Of a stretch of 64,000 nucleotides of DNA, positions 16,926-24,606 are shown piece by piece; the first letter of the stretch is position 1; each line of letters opens with the position of its first letter. The translations under genes and the position numbers were made by a program. The notes beneath the pieces are model-generated. The model saw only the letters and a program-made list of their open reading frames with translations. It did not search any database and was not told where the DNA came from. Source of the DNA: an uncultured Rickettsiales bacterium (GTDB lineage: Bacteria; Pseudomonadota; Alphaproteobacteria; RF32; CAG-239); the NCBI GenBank assembly GCA_900551865.1, contig URXV01000002.1, positions 83,360 through 147,359 of the forward strand, read 5' to 3'.

Positions 16926-17506
16926 CGGTGGTAGCGATGTGGTGCCGGCATGCCGGAGACGATTTAATCGGTATTGGCGATAATATACCGTGGAACGTTC
17001 CCAGCGATACGAAACATTTTCTTGATGTCGTGTCCGGGCAGACTGTCGTTTGCGGCAGGATAACGTACGAAAGTTTTCCCGGACGGACAATTGACGGCTG
17101 CAAAATGCTGGTGCTGACTTCTAATCAGGAATATGAAGTTTCGGACTTGGCGGCGCATCGCGTTATCAGCGGGCAAAAGGCGCTGGCCGAGGAAGAAACG
17201 GATATTTACGTTGCCGGGGGAGCCGCAGTATATTATCTGTTTATGACGGGAAAGGAAAAGCTGAAACCGCAGATTGTCGTCGATTGCGTGTATGAGGGCG
17301 AAACGGCTGATTTGCCGGGAGAAAAAATCAGCATTGCGGACAGTGTGGCGGTGATGCAGAAAGGGTATCGGCGAATATCGCCTTTTTATGTTTCGGATAA
17401 TGTTAAAAGCGCGGTTTGGGTGCGCAAGGGTGAATTTGTGGAACAGAGTGTTTTGAAGCGAATTGCGGGGATTTTGGAAAAAGGCGCAACAATCGTTTGG
17501 GAATGA
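16922..17506 (+). CDS. folA: Dihydrofolate reductase
   Basis: A 194-residue enzyme that reduces dihydrofolate with NADPH. The active-site region LIGIGDNIPWNVPSDTKHF keeps the Trp and the acidic residue of the family, TVVCGRITYESFPGR is the cofactor-binding motif (usually G-R-x-T-x-E-S), and IYVAGGAAVYYLF matches the GG-x-x-Y block. It is somewhat diverged and about 30 residues longer than usual at the C-terminus. The start overlaps the rnhB stop, so the two are translated together. Confidence 0.85.
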   Translation: MTVVAMWCRHAGDDLIGIGDNIPWNVPSDTKHFLDVVSGQTVVCGRITYESFPGRTIDGCKMLVLTSNQEYEVSDLAAHRVISGQKALAEEETDIYVAGGAAVYYLFMTGKEKLKPQIVVDCVYEGETADLPGEKISIADSVAVMQKGYRRISPFYVSDNVKSAVWVRKGEFVEQSVLKRIAGILEKGATIVWE

Positions 17507-17695
17507 TGAAAAATGCCGGAAGGGATTTATCTGTTGCGCAGGGGCGTTGTTGAATGTCTGCTGTTGCAAAAGGCGAAACGTTTTGGCGATGTTTATCGGA
17601 TATCATTAAGGAACGGCTTTAAAGCGCAGAAACTTGCAGTTTGAAATAAACATTCTGTTATATACGGTTTTGTTGTTAGGAATTTTTTGTTTTTG

Positions 17696-17724
17696 TTGCG
17701 AGGGAACGGTAAGGTATCTATACT
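17696..17724 (+). promoter_or_regulatory. Promoter TTGCGA-N17-TATACT
   Basis: TTGCGA (17696-17701) and TATACT (17719-17724) lie about 35 bases before the ATG at 17759. Confidence 0.65.
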
Positions 17725-17758
17725 TTATGCAATTTTAATGAACTGAAGGACTTTTTTG

Positions 17759-18439
17759 ATGAAAAAGATATTTATGTCGCCGTTTTTTGTACCTGCGGCT
17801 TTTTTGATTTTGTGGTTGTCTTTTATGGGCACTGTTTATTATGGATTTCCTGAAAATGTGCTGAAAGTAACGGTTGAAGGGGAACTGATTGAAAATATTA
17901 CCCATATGGGATATGTCTTGCTTATAGGGGTGCTGCTTGTGGTTTGCGACGACTATAAGGACAGAATCAGGACATGGGGGATTTTTCTGTTTCTGGCGAT
18001 TTGCGCTTTGTTGCGTGAGGAAGGGATACAGCACCATCTGTCCAGAACGGATACGACTCCGTTTAAATCGAGATTTTTTCTTAATCCGAACAATCCGTTG
18101 AGCGAAAAGATTGTTTTCGGGCTGGTTTTGCTGGTTGTTGCCGGCGCGGTTGCATATCTGGCGGTTAAATATTCCAAGCATCTGGTACAGTCATTTTTTA
18201 AATTCAATCCGGTAACGTGGTCGATTGCCGTTTTGTGCACGGTCGGCGTGTGTGCCAAGATTGTAGACCGTTTTCCGTCTAATTACAGAAAGGCGCACGG
18301 CGGCGTTCCGTTGTCTGACGAGACTTACGCGCTTTGCCAGTTGCTGGAAGAATCGGGTGAGATGTTTCTGCCGTATATTGCGATTGCGGCGTTATATCAA
18401 TTCAGGCTGCAAAAAAAAGACAGCGTGCCGCGGAATTAG
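17759..18439 (+). CDS. Polytopic inner-membrane protein, unknown function
   Basis: A 226-residue protein with about five hydrophobic segments: residues 7-27, 47-62, 71-86, 117-138 and 156-171, with a weaker one near 205. Between them are the histidine-containing EEGIQHHLSRTDTTPFKSRFF loop and KIVDRFPSNYRKAHGG. The short charged loops and a C-terminal basic tail (QKKDSVPRN) suggest an integral membrane protein with no enzymatic motif that I can name. It is preceded by its own promoter. Confidence 0.7.
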   Translation: MKKIFMSPFFVPAAFLILWLSFMGTVYYGFPENVLKVTVEGELIENITHMGYVLLIGVLLVVCDDYKDRIRTWGIFLFLAICALLREEGIQHHLSRTDTTPFKSRFFLNPNNPLSEKIVFGLVLLVVAGAVAYLAVKYSKHLVQSFFKFNPVTWSIAVLCTVGVCAKIVDRFPSNYRKAHGGVPLSDETYALCQLLEESGEMFLPYIAIAALYQFRLQKKDSVPRN

Positions 18440-18501
18440 ACAGGGATAATTGCATGGCAATGGCGTTGAGGTGTTTTTTTGAAAAAAATTGACAAAAAAT
18501 A

Positions 18502-18531
18502 CTTGCGCCGGGCGGAAAAATGTGGTATGTT
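18502..18531 (+). promoter_or_regulatory. Promoter CTTGCG-N18-TATGTT
   Basis: CTTGCG (18502-18507) and TATGTT (18526-18531) match the alphaproteobacterial CTTGnn style. A TTGACA at 18489 is too far from any -10 box to be its partner. The gene at 18586 starts about 50 bases downstream. Confidence 0.5.
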
Positions 18532-18585
18532 AGGTAAGTTTTTTAGAGATAGGTAAATTATTATTCACATATAAATTTTTTTAAT

Positions 18586-19164
18586 ATGAAAAATTTTAGT
18601 TCAATGACTGCCCATGCGGCGTCTGCAAACAGCGAAGTAAGAAACGTATTCAGCGGAATGCATTTGCGTGACGGACAATTGTATTCTTCCGCAAACGGAA
18701 AATATCCGCTGATGTCCGGAGTGGACAAGGTTTCGGTAGGTACCCGTTTTAACAGAATTTTCATGACGGACGGAACGACTTACGTCTATACGCCGGACTG
18801 GAAGCTTGTAGCTTTCGGGGCGCAACACAGCGCTTCGGTTGGCGGTTTTCATATCTCTTCGGCGGAAGAACTTGAAGTCAATGCCGACTTTGACCTGATT
18901 AAAGGCCATGGGCTGAAAGTTGCGGACGCGAACGGCATGGTTCTGCATGAGAACGTGCGGGCGTTTATGCCAATCAATGAGCGTTTCCACCTTATCCGCG
19001 AGGAAAACGGTGCGTGGGCGCTGTGCAATAGCCGAGGTTCTGCCATGCGTAACCTGAAAAAGGCTAATCTGACAGTCGGTAGAAAAAAACTCTTTTTTGA
19101 CGACCGTGGAAAAGCACATTTAAATGCATGGGATGCACATTGCTGTGATGTTCTGCATTTTTGA
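18586..19164 (+). CDS. Hypothetical beta-rich protein
   Basis: A 192-residue protein with no recognised family, no signal and no membrane segment. It has strand-turn units such as LRDGQLYSSANGKYPLMSG, IFMTDGTTYVYTPDWKLV and RKKLFFDDRGKAHLNAW, in the same manner as the protein at 9320-10339. The start codon is in a very AT-rich context without a ribosome site, so translation may rely on an unstructured leader. A strong terminator follows. Confidence 0.7.
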   Translation: MKNFSSMTAHAASANSEVRNVFSGMHLRDGQLYSSANGKYPLMSGVDKVSVGTRFNRIFMTDGTTYVYTPDWKLVAFGAQHSASVGGFHISSAEELEVNADFDLIKGHGLKVADANGMVLHENVRAFMPINERFHLIREENGAWALCNSRGSAMRNLKKANLTVGRKKLFFDDRGKAHLNAWDAHCCDVLHF

Positions 19165-19200
19165 TGTTATGTCAAAGGGCGGAATATCCTGAATAAAAAA

Positions 19201-19227
19201 GAGCTGCGGTATGCGGCTCTTTTTTTG
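19201..19227 (+). terminator. Rho-independent terminator
   Basis: A seven-base stem with one G-T pair (19201-19207 with 19213-19219), loop GGTAT and eight T. It ends the transcript of the gene at 18586. Confidence 0.85.
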
Positions 19228-19420
19228 TGGGAATGATTTACGAACGGCGATGTTTTTTTACGGAGATATTTTTTGGGGGGGAATTTTGATAATATTGCCC
19301 AGCGGATATTTGAACGGGCGATAATTGGAAAGGGTATTCATCAAGCAGAGGGTTGTTTTGCAGGAACGTTGAACCGTTTTGCAGGACGACTGTGCTGATA
19401 GTAATGGAGCATAGCGGCAA

Positions 19421-19450
19421 TAAAAAACAGCCTGCCGAAAGGCAGGCTGT
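19421..19450 (-). terminator. Rho-independent terminator after ftsH
   Basis: A ten-base perfect stem (19427-19436 with 19441-19450, ACAGCCTGCC/GGCAGGCTGT), a four-base loop, and a T run when read on the minus strand. It lies about 65 bases past the ftsH stop. Confidence 0.9.
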
Positions 19451-19513
19451 TTAACACAGAACCAAGTGATTGAGAAGCCGGCTGCTTGGAAGGCGGCTTC
19501 CTGGAACCTTGGC

Positions 19514-21379
19514 TTACAGTTCCGGCACGGACGCTTTGGTGCGTTTTTCTTCCGAAACCGGGGCGTCCTTGTTTTTGTCTACCGTCTTTCCGGCCAGAAC
19601 GTCCTGAATTTCCTCGCCGGTCAGCGTTTCATATTCCATCAGCGCCTGAGCCAGCGTTTCCCAATCCTTTTGATGCTGTTGAAGGATTTTTTTCGCTTCT
19701 TCGTAGCCGCCGGTAACCAGACGCTTGATTTCCGCGTCGACCAAGCGGGCGGTTTCTTCGCTCATATTCTGGTTTTGTGTGACGGAACGGCCGAGGAAAA
19801 CTTCGTTGGAGTTTTCGGAATAACGAATCGGCCCCAGCGCGTCGCTCATACCCCATTCCGTTACCATGGCACGCGCCAAATCCGTGGCAGCGTTAATATC
19901 GGAAGACGCACCGGAAGTAACCGCGTCGTAACCGAATTTTATTTCTTCGGCGACGCGCCCGCCCATCAGAATCGCCAGACGGGACAGCATCTGGGCGCGG
20001 GTGTAGGAATATTTGTCCTTTTCCGGCAGCTGCTGCACCATACCGAGTGCCCGGCCGCGCGGGATAATCGTCGCCTTGTGAATAGGGTCGGTGTCTTTGA
20101 CGTTCAGGGAACAGATGGCGTGTCCGGCTTCATGATAAGCGGTCAGCTGCTTTTCTTTTTCGTCCATCGCCATGGATTTGCGCTCGTTGCCCATCAAGAC
20201 TTTGTCCTTGGCGGCGTCAAAATCGGCAGAGCTGACTTTGAGCTTGTTTTTGCGGGCGGCAAGGAGAGCCGCTTCATTAACCAGATTGGCCAAATCAGCC
20301 CCGGAAAATCCGGGCGTGCCGCGGGCGACGACGCTGAGGTTGACGTCTTTGGAGAGCGGAACCTTGCGGGTGTGGACTTTCAGAATTTCCTCACGTCCTT
20401 TGACGTCCGGATTGCTGACAGTTACCTGACGGTCAAAACGTCCGGGACGCAGCAGGGCAGGGTCCAGAACATCCGGGCGGTTGGTCGCTGCAATCAGAAT
20501 AACGTTTTCGTTGGCATCAAACCCGTCCATTTCCACAAGGAGCTGGTTTAAGGTCTGTTCACGTTCGTCATTGCCGCCGCCCAAACCGGCGCCGCGATGG
20601 CGGCCGACGGCATCTATTTCATCAATAAACAGCAGGCAGGGGGCGTTTTTCTTGGCCTGTGCGAACATATCGCGCACACGCGACGCGCCGACGCCGACGA
20701 ACATTTCCACAAAGTCCGAACCGGAAATAGAGAAAAACGGAACATTGGCTTCGCCGGCTACGGCTTTTGCCAAGAGGGTTTTGCCGGTTCCTGGAGGGCC
20801 GACGAGCAGGACGCCCTTGGGGATTTTGCCGCCGAGACGCTGAAATTTCTGCGGGTCTTTCAGAAAATCGATAATTTCTTCAAGTTCCTGCTTGCTTTCG
20901 TCCGCTCCGGCAACGTCGGCAAACGTAACGCGTTTGGTGTTTTCTATCAATTTTGCGCGGGATTTGCCGAAACTCATGGCTTTGTTGTTGCCGGAACTGG
21001 CCTGGCGCATAAAGAAAATCCACACGCCAATCAGCAGAAGCATCGGGAACCAGGAAATGACAATGCCCCAGAACGTGCTTTCGGACGTGTCTATCGGCTT
21101 GGCTTCAATTTTGACGCCGAGTTTGCGCAGCGTTTCGACCATGCTCGGGTCAAAGGGAGCGTAAGTGCGGAATTTGTTACCGTTGTCGTAGGTGCCGTAA
21201 ATGTCGTTGCCGACAATCGTTACCGCGTCAATATGGTTGTTTTCGGCTTTGTCCATAAATTCCGAAAAAGCAATCGGCGCGGCGGCGTTTTGCCGGGCGC
21301 TTGGAGAGAAGCCGTTCATAATCACACTCAAAAGTATGAAGGCAACAAGCCAGAACATAATATTTTTCATTGGTTTCAT
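19514..21379 (-). CDS. ftsH: ATP-dependent zinc metalloprotease FtsH
   Basis: A 621-residue membrane AAA+ protease that degrades misassembled membrane proteins and short-lived regulators. Two membrane spans are visible at about residues 7-24 and 107-125, with a periplasmic domain between. The AAA module carries Walker A GPPGTGKT near residue 192, Walker B LLFIDEIDAVG, the pore and sensor blocks ATNRPDVLDPALLRPGRFDRQV, and the zinc motif HEAGH near 415. The C-terminus is hydrophilic. ftsH is often beside tilS in proteobacteria; here it is alone with its own promoter and terminator. Confidence 0.98.
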   Translation of the reverse strand: MKPMKNIMFWLVAFILLSVIMNGFSPSARQNAAAPIAFSEFMDKAENNHIDAVTIVGNDIYGTYDNGNKFRTYAPFDPSMVETLRKLGVKIEAKPIDTSESTFWGIVISWFPMLLLIGVWIFFMRQASSGNNKAMSFGKSRAKLIENTKRVTFADVAGADESKQELEEIIDFLKDPQKFQRLGGKIPKGVLLVGPPGTGKTLLAKAVAGEANVPFFSISGSDFVEMFVGVGASRVRDMFAQAKKNAPCLLFIDEIDAVGRHRGAGLGGGNDEREQTLNQLLVEMDGFDANENVILIAATNRPDVLDPALLRPGRFDRQVTVSNPDVKGREEILKVHTRKVPLSKDVNLSVVARGTPGFSGADLANLVNEAALLAARKNKLKVSSADFDAAKDKVLMGNERKSMAMDEKEKQLTAYHEAGHAICSLNVKDTDPIHKATIIPRGRALGMVQQLPEKDKYSYTRAQMLSRLAILMGGRVAEEIKFGYDAVTSGASSDINAATDLARAMVTEWGMSDALGPIRYSENSNEVFLGRSVTQNQNMSEETARLVDAEIKRLVTGGYEEAKKILQQHQKDWETLAQALMEYETLTGEEIQDVLAGKTVDKNKDAPVSEEKRTKASVPEL

Positions 21380-21468
21380 CTGTTGTCATTTCCCTGTTGT
21401 TGGTTGGAGAATCGCGTATAGCGGTTCGATGCGGCAACATATCAGAAATACATATTGCACAGATATAT

Positions 21469-21497
21469 TATATAGAGCGGTGCGGATTAAAACTCAA
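21469..21497 (-). promoter_or_regulatory. ftsH promoter, TTGAGT-N17-TATATA
   Basis: On the minus strand TTGAGT (21492-21497) and TATATA (21469-21474, overlapping TATAAT) are 17 bases apart, about 90 bases before the ftsH ATG. Confidence 0.65.
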
Positions 21498-21820
21498 TAG
21501 CAATTTTTGTTTTTAGCGAATGTTGGGGGCAGAATAAAGGTATCAGGCGTTTTGGGGGAGGTTGTGCCGTTTGGGAGGGAGTTTTTTGGGAGAGAGAGGG
21601 GAGTGCCGCTTTTGGGGAGGGGGAGAAGACGTGAGTGGCAGACGGGCAGCTGCTAAAGGGGTGGCAGTAGGAAGATGGGAACAGACGGGAACGGGTTGTA
21701 GGGGCGGGCAGTAGGGTAATAGAAACAGACGAGGAGTGGGCTGTAGGGAAACAGACAGATGGATTACGACCGGAGAAAGCGGACACATTTGCGGCGGCAG
21801 AGGGAAGGGAATATAGAGAA
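21498..21820. repeat. G-rich degenerate repeat region upstream of the ftsH promoter
   Basis: The plus strand is strongly purine- and G-rich, with many runs of three to five G. Short direct repeats include GTGCCG followed by TTT(T)GGG(G)AGGG at 21564 and 21603, and three AACAGACG-like elements between 21680 and 21755. No ORF with coding character is present. The arrangement of G-runs at 21550-21630 could form G-quadruplexes. Confidence 0.6.
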
Positions 21821-21844
21821 AATAAAAAGCCCGCAAAGGCGGGC
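21821..21844 (-). terminator. Terminator of the candidate RNA
   Basis: Stem GCCCGC/GCGGGC (21829-21834 with 21839-21844), four-base loop, then TTTTTATT on the minus strand. Confidence 0.85.
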
Positions 21845-21980
21845 GGATGTTCAGAAACCGTAAGCAATTGACGGCTCGACTTATTTGAGAAGCTCTTATT
21901 CGTCGACATCCGTCCGAACGTGGCATATTTATTTTGTCCTGCTGCGGACTGACTGCTTAAGGGATTCTGACGCCCTGAAC
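21821..21980 (-). ncRNA. Candidate structured RNA, class unknown
   Basis: Read on the minus strand, about 150 bases have coherent pairing and end in a clear terminator. The 5' GGGCG (21971-21975) can pair with CGCCC near 21843; UCAGAA pairs with UUCUGA; UAAGCA pairs with UGCUUA. Inside this closing stem are GUCC-GCAGCA-GGAC and a larger hairpin in which GACGG and UCGAC pair with GUCGA and CCGUC. The rod-like closing stem and size recall 6S RNA, but the sequence does not show a motif I can tie to 6S, SRP RNA, tmRNA or RNase P RNA. It could also be an attenuator, since the 5' GGGCG competes with the terminator stem. Confidence 0.5.
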
Positions 21981-22144
21981 TTAATATCTATTAAATTCGT
22001 TGATAACATATATCAGGTTATATGTATTTGCAACAATTTTTTTCGTTTTGTGAAAAGTTTTTGGCAGGTGCAGGGCAAAATCCGGCGGCTAATCCCCGGC
22101 GGAGCAGGAAATTTAGCGGCAGAGATAGCTTTTGGGTGGACAAA

Positions 22145-23407
22145 TCAGGCGTGGCGAAGTTTGAAAACGCCGTTTTCGTATCCCTGAATGGTCTTGTCTG
22201 TTTGTGCCATTTCAAGCCTCTTTTCGGCAAGGGCCACGTATTCTTTTTCGCGTTCAATGCCGACATAATGACGGCCGAGCTTGGCGGAGGTTACCGAAGT
22301 AGTACCGGAGCCGAGGAAAGGGTCAAAAACGACATCGCCTTCGTTGCTGGAGGCCAAAATCAGCTTGGCTATCAGCTTTTCCGGTTTTTGGGTGGGATGG
22401 GGCGTGTTTTCAGCCATAGACCAGAACGGGATGGAAATGTCCGTCCACAGGTTGGACGGCGCAGTCAACCGGTATTTTCCCCCTTCAATTTCTTCGTCTT
22501 CCTGCCAGTCTTTGGGAATGCCGTTGCGGTCTTTGTACGGCGCCAAGACCGGGCGCTTCAGCTTAACGGCGTCAAGGTTGAACGTGTATTCGGAAGACTT
22601 GGTGAAAAACCAGACGTCTTCCAGACAGTTTTTCCAGTTGTTGCCCGAACTGCGCCCTTTTTCGCGTTCCCAGGTAATGCGGTTTTTCAGGAGGAAATAT
22701 TTTCCGGCGATTTCGGGAACGGCGATAGACGTGTTCCAGTCCGAACAGATGTACAGGCTGCCGTTGGGTTTCAGCGAGATAAAGACTTCCGCAAGCCACT
22801 TGTCCATCCAGCGCTTGTAGTCGTTCCAGTCCATAGACTTGAATTCTTTGGTGCCGAATTTTTTGGTCAGGTTGTACGGCGGGTCGACGACCACCAAATC
22901 GGCAAAGTTGGCGGGGAGAAATTTCAGAGCCTCAAAAGTGTCCTGCCAGATGGTTTTGTCAATGATGTCGCGCAGGGCAGCTTTGCCTTTCAGGGTTACG
23001 GCGCGGGAGGAATATTCGGCGATTTCCGGCTCTGTCAACGTGATGGTCTTGTTGCGCGGCGCGGGCGCTTTGGCAGCTGCGGCGGGCGGCGTGTCCGTAA
23101 CAGGGACAGCAGCCTGTTCAGGGGAGGAGGAGAGAGAGGAACCGACAGGTTGTGTGCCCGGAGCCGGAGTGTTTTTTGTGGCGGCGGAGAGGAAGTCTGT
23201 GGCAGGGATTGGAGCAGCGGCAGGCGTTGGCGCCGGATTTGATGCCTTTTCAGGGGGGGAAGAAAGGAGGTCTGCGGCGGGAATCGGAGCAGCGGCAGGG
23301 CGGCGGCCTCTTTTCGGGGAGGTTGAAACAGAGGCGGCGGAGGGAGTTGGCTGGGCGGGAGAAAGCGCAGCAAGGGGATTGGCAAGGGTATCGGGCGTTT
23401 GCGTCAT
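22145..23407 (-). CDS. Beta-class site-specific DNA methyltransferase with repeat-rich N-terminal extension
   Basis: A 420-residue amino-methyltransferase (adenine-N6 or cytosine-N4). Catalytic motif IV DPPYNL comes before motif I DPFLGSGTTSVTSAKLGR, the order of the beta class. HPTQKPEKLIAKLI and YVGIEREKEYVALAEKRL are further family blocks. No restriction endonuclease is adjacent, so it is an orphan. The first 117 residues are a low-complexity Ala/Pro/Ser tail containing a duplicated AAPIPAxDxLS unit. The ATG overlaps the HPr stop as ATGA with GAGGA upstream, which supports this start. It lacks the C-terminal DNA-binding domain of CcrM, so equating it with CcrM would be unsafe. Confidence 0.9.
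   Translation of the reverse strand: MTQTPDTLANPLAALSPAQPTPSAASVSTSPKRGRRPAAAPIPAADLLSSPPEKASNPAPTPAAAPIPATDFLSAATKNTPAPGTQPVGSSLSSSPEQAAVPVTDTPPAAAAKAPAPRNKTITLTEPEIAEYSSRAVTLKGKAALRDIIDKTIWQDTFEALKFLPANFADLVVVDPPYNLTKKFGTKEFKSMDWNDYKRWMDKWLAEVFISLKPNGSLYICSDWNTSIAVPEIAGKYFLLKNRITWEREKGRSSGNNWKNCLEDVWFFTKSSEYTFNLDAVKLKRPVLAPYKDRNGIPKDWQEDEEIEGGKYRLTAPSNLWTDISIPFWSMAENTPHPTQKPEKLIAKLILASSNEGDVVFDPFLGSGTTSVTSAKLGRHYVGIEREKEYVALAEKRLEMAQTDKTIQGYENGVFKLRHA
23190..23305 (-). repeat. 75-bp duplicated unit in the methyltransferase N-terminus
   Basis: Two units with the common plus-strand element AG-GTCTG-GGC-GG-AT-GGAGCAGCGGCAGG start near 23190 and 23265, 75 bases (25 codons) apart, and are in frame. 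Confidence 0.8.
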
Positions 23408-23682
23408 CTATCCTCGCCGAATCTGCCGTTGACAAGTTTGGTAATGTTGGCGATGGCGGTTTCGGCGTCTGTTCCGGCGGCGGAAACCTTGATTTTGGTG
23501 CCTTTGGCGGCGGCGAGCATCATCAGCCCCATAATCGAATTGCCGTCTACAACCTGTCCCAGACGTTCAACCTGCACGTCGGCGTTCAGCCCGTCAATCG
23601 TTTTGACGAAACTGGCGGCGGCACGGGCATGCAATCCGCGTTCGTTAATAATCTCAAGTTCTACAGAAATGGTGTCGCTCAT
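23404..23682 (-). CDS. ptsH: Phosphocarrier protein HPr
   Basis: A 92-residue HPr of the phosphotransferase system. The active histidine is in NERGLHARAAASFVK, and the regulatory serine region reads GNSIMGLMMLAAAKG, as expected when an HPr kinase exists. The start at 23682 is chosen since it gives the normal N-terminus and lies one base after the EIIA stop. The gene overlaps the methyltransferase start by four bases. In alphaproteobacteria without sugar permeases HPr and EIIA-Man act in regulation rather than sugar uptake. Confidence 0.95.
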   Translation of the reverse strand: MSDTISVELEIINERGLHARAAASFVKTIDGLNADVQVERLGQVVDGNSIMGLMMLAAAKGTKIKVSAAGTDAETAIANITKLVNGRFGEDR

Positions 23683-23683
23683 T

Positions 23684-24082
23684 TTATTTTCCCAACAGTT
23701 CAGACGCAATTGTGATGTATTTGATGCCGGCTTCTTTGGCGCCGGTAACGGCTTCCTTCAGCCCTTTTTCTTTTCTCAGCGTATTGAGTTTGACGAGCAT
23801 CGGCAGATTTATGCCGGCGATAACTTCAATGTTGGCACGATCCATAATCGAAATGGCAAGGTTGGAGGGCGTACCGCCAAACATATCGGTCAAAACAATG
23901 ACGCCGTCGCCGCTGTCAACCGCCTGGACTTTGTTTAAGATGTCGTTGCGCCGTTCGTTCATATCGTCATTGGGGCCGATGCAGGCGGTGGCAATCTGGT
24001 TCTGGGGGCCGACAATGTGCTGCATGGCAGACAGAAATTCGTCAGCCAGCCGGCCATGGGTTACCAATACTATTCCTATCAT
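23684..24082 (-). CDS. PTS mannose-type EIIA component
   Basis: A 132-residue EIIA of the mannose family. The phosphorylated histidine is in GIVLVTHGRLADEFL, and the active-site loop VLTDMFGGTPSNLAI is intact. No EIIB or membrane component is nearby, which fits the regulatory PTS of alphaproteobacteria. It begins directly at the end of the preceding gene and runs into ptsH with one intervening base. Confidence 0.95.
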   Translation of the reverse strand: MIGIVLVTHGRLADEFLSAMQHIVGPQNQIATACIGPNDDMNERRNDILNKVQAVDSGDGVIVLTDMFGGTPSNLAISIMDRANIEVIAGINLPMLVKLNTLRKEKGLKEAVTGAKEAGIKYITIASELLGK

Positions 24083-24499
24083 CTATTTTTCTCCGCTTTT
24101 CCAGATTTTAACGGCGCCAAACGCTTCAATAATTTCCTGCTTGCTTTTAATGCGTTCCAACTCGTCGGCGCGGGTCTGGCGGCCTTTGAATGAAAATTCC
24201 TCAACCGTTTCAACCGGAACGCCGTAGGTGCGTTCGACAGTTTCGCCGGAGAGTTCTACAATCATCACAAATTCGGATTCAGCCAGGACGGCGCCGGTTT
24301 CGGCGTTTATGCCTTCAAGCTTGACCGCGAGTCTGCCGTCGCGTTTGAGCAAAGCTGTGGTTTTGCCGTCATATTCCAGCTGCGGATTGGCCGGTTCGCC
24401 TTTGCGGGCGTCAATAAATACCGCCAGTTCGCCGAACTTGTTTTCGATGATTTCGAAAAAGTCCTGTTTTTCAATTAACGTATAATATTGGTTTTCCAT
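24083..24499 (-). CDS. Hypothetical protein, first gene of the PTS-methyltransferase unit
   Basis: A 138-residue soluble protein that I do not recognise. It has no signal, membrane span or metal motif. It is rich in Glu and Lys, with strand-like segments GELAVFIDAR, RLAVKLEGIN and SEFVMIVELSG followed by a C-terminal helix RADELERIKSKQEIIEAFGAV. Its stop abuts the EIIA ATG with no gap. In other alphaproteobacteria HPr kinase and RapZ occupy this place; this protein lacks their P-loop, so it is not a simple replacement by sequence. Confidence 0.75.
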   Translation of the reverse strand: MENQYYTLIEKQDFFEIIENKFGELAVFIDARKGEPANPQLEYDGKTTALLKRDGRLAVKLEGINAETGAVLAESEFVMIVELSGETVERTYGVPVETVEEFSFKGRQTRADELERIKSKQEIIEAFGAVKIWKSGEK

Positions 24500-24606
24500 A
24501 GTTTGGCCTTTGGTTTTATGAGGTTATCAACACTGTCCAGAATATCACAAAGATTTATAAGTGTCAATCAGGTTTGTTTAATAAGTGCTTCTCAGGCGGG
24601 GCGGAA

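Noticed and set aside
17513..17644. Possible 43-residue small gene after folA
   Set aside because: No ribosome site at proper spacing and no recognisable product; it may be real but cannot be supported.
18489..18494. TTGACA as a -35 box before the gene at 18586
   Set aside because: The nearest -10 box is 31 bases away; CTTGCG at 18502 has better spacing.
19466..20551. 361-codon open frame opposite ftsH
   Set aside because: Shadow of ftsH; no ribosome site or motif.
21487..21909. 140-codon frame on the minus strand over the candidate RNA and G-rich repeats
   Set aside because: It runs through the terminator and degenerate repeats and has Ser/Pro-rich nonsense composition.
21821..21980. Assigning the structured region to tmRNA or SRP RNA
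   Set aside because: No tag-peptide reading frame and no conserved SRP tetraloop region; size also does not fit tmRNA.
22022..23242. 406-codon open frame opposite the DNA methyltransferase
   Set aside because: The methyltransferase has catalytic motifs and coupled start; the opposite frame has none.
22145..23407. Naming the methyltransferase CcrM
   Set aside because: It has the beta-class order but lacks the CcrM C-terminal domain and its context; the recognition site is unknown.
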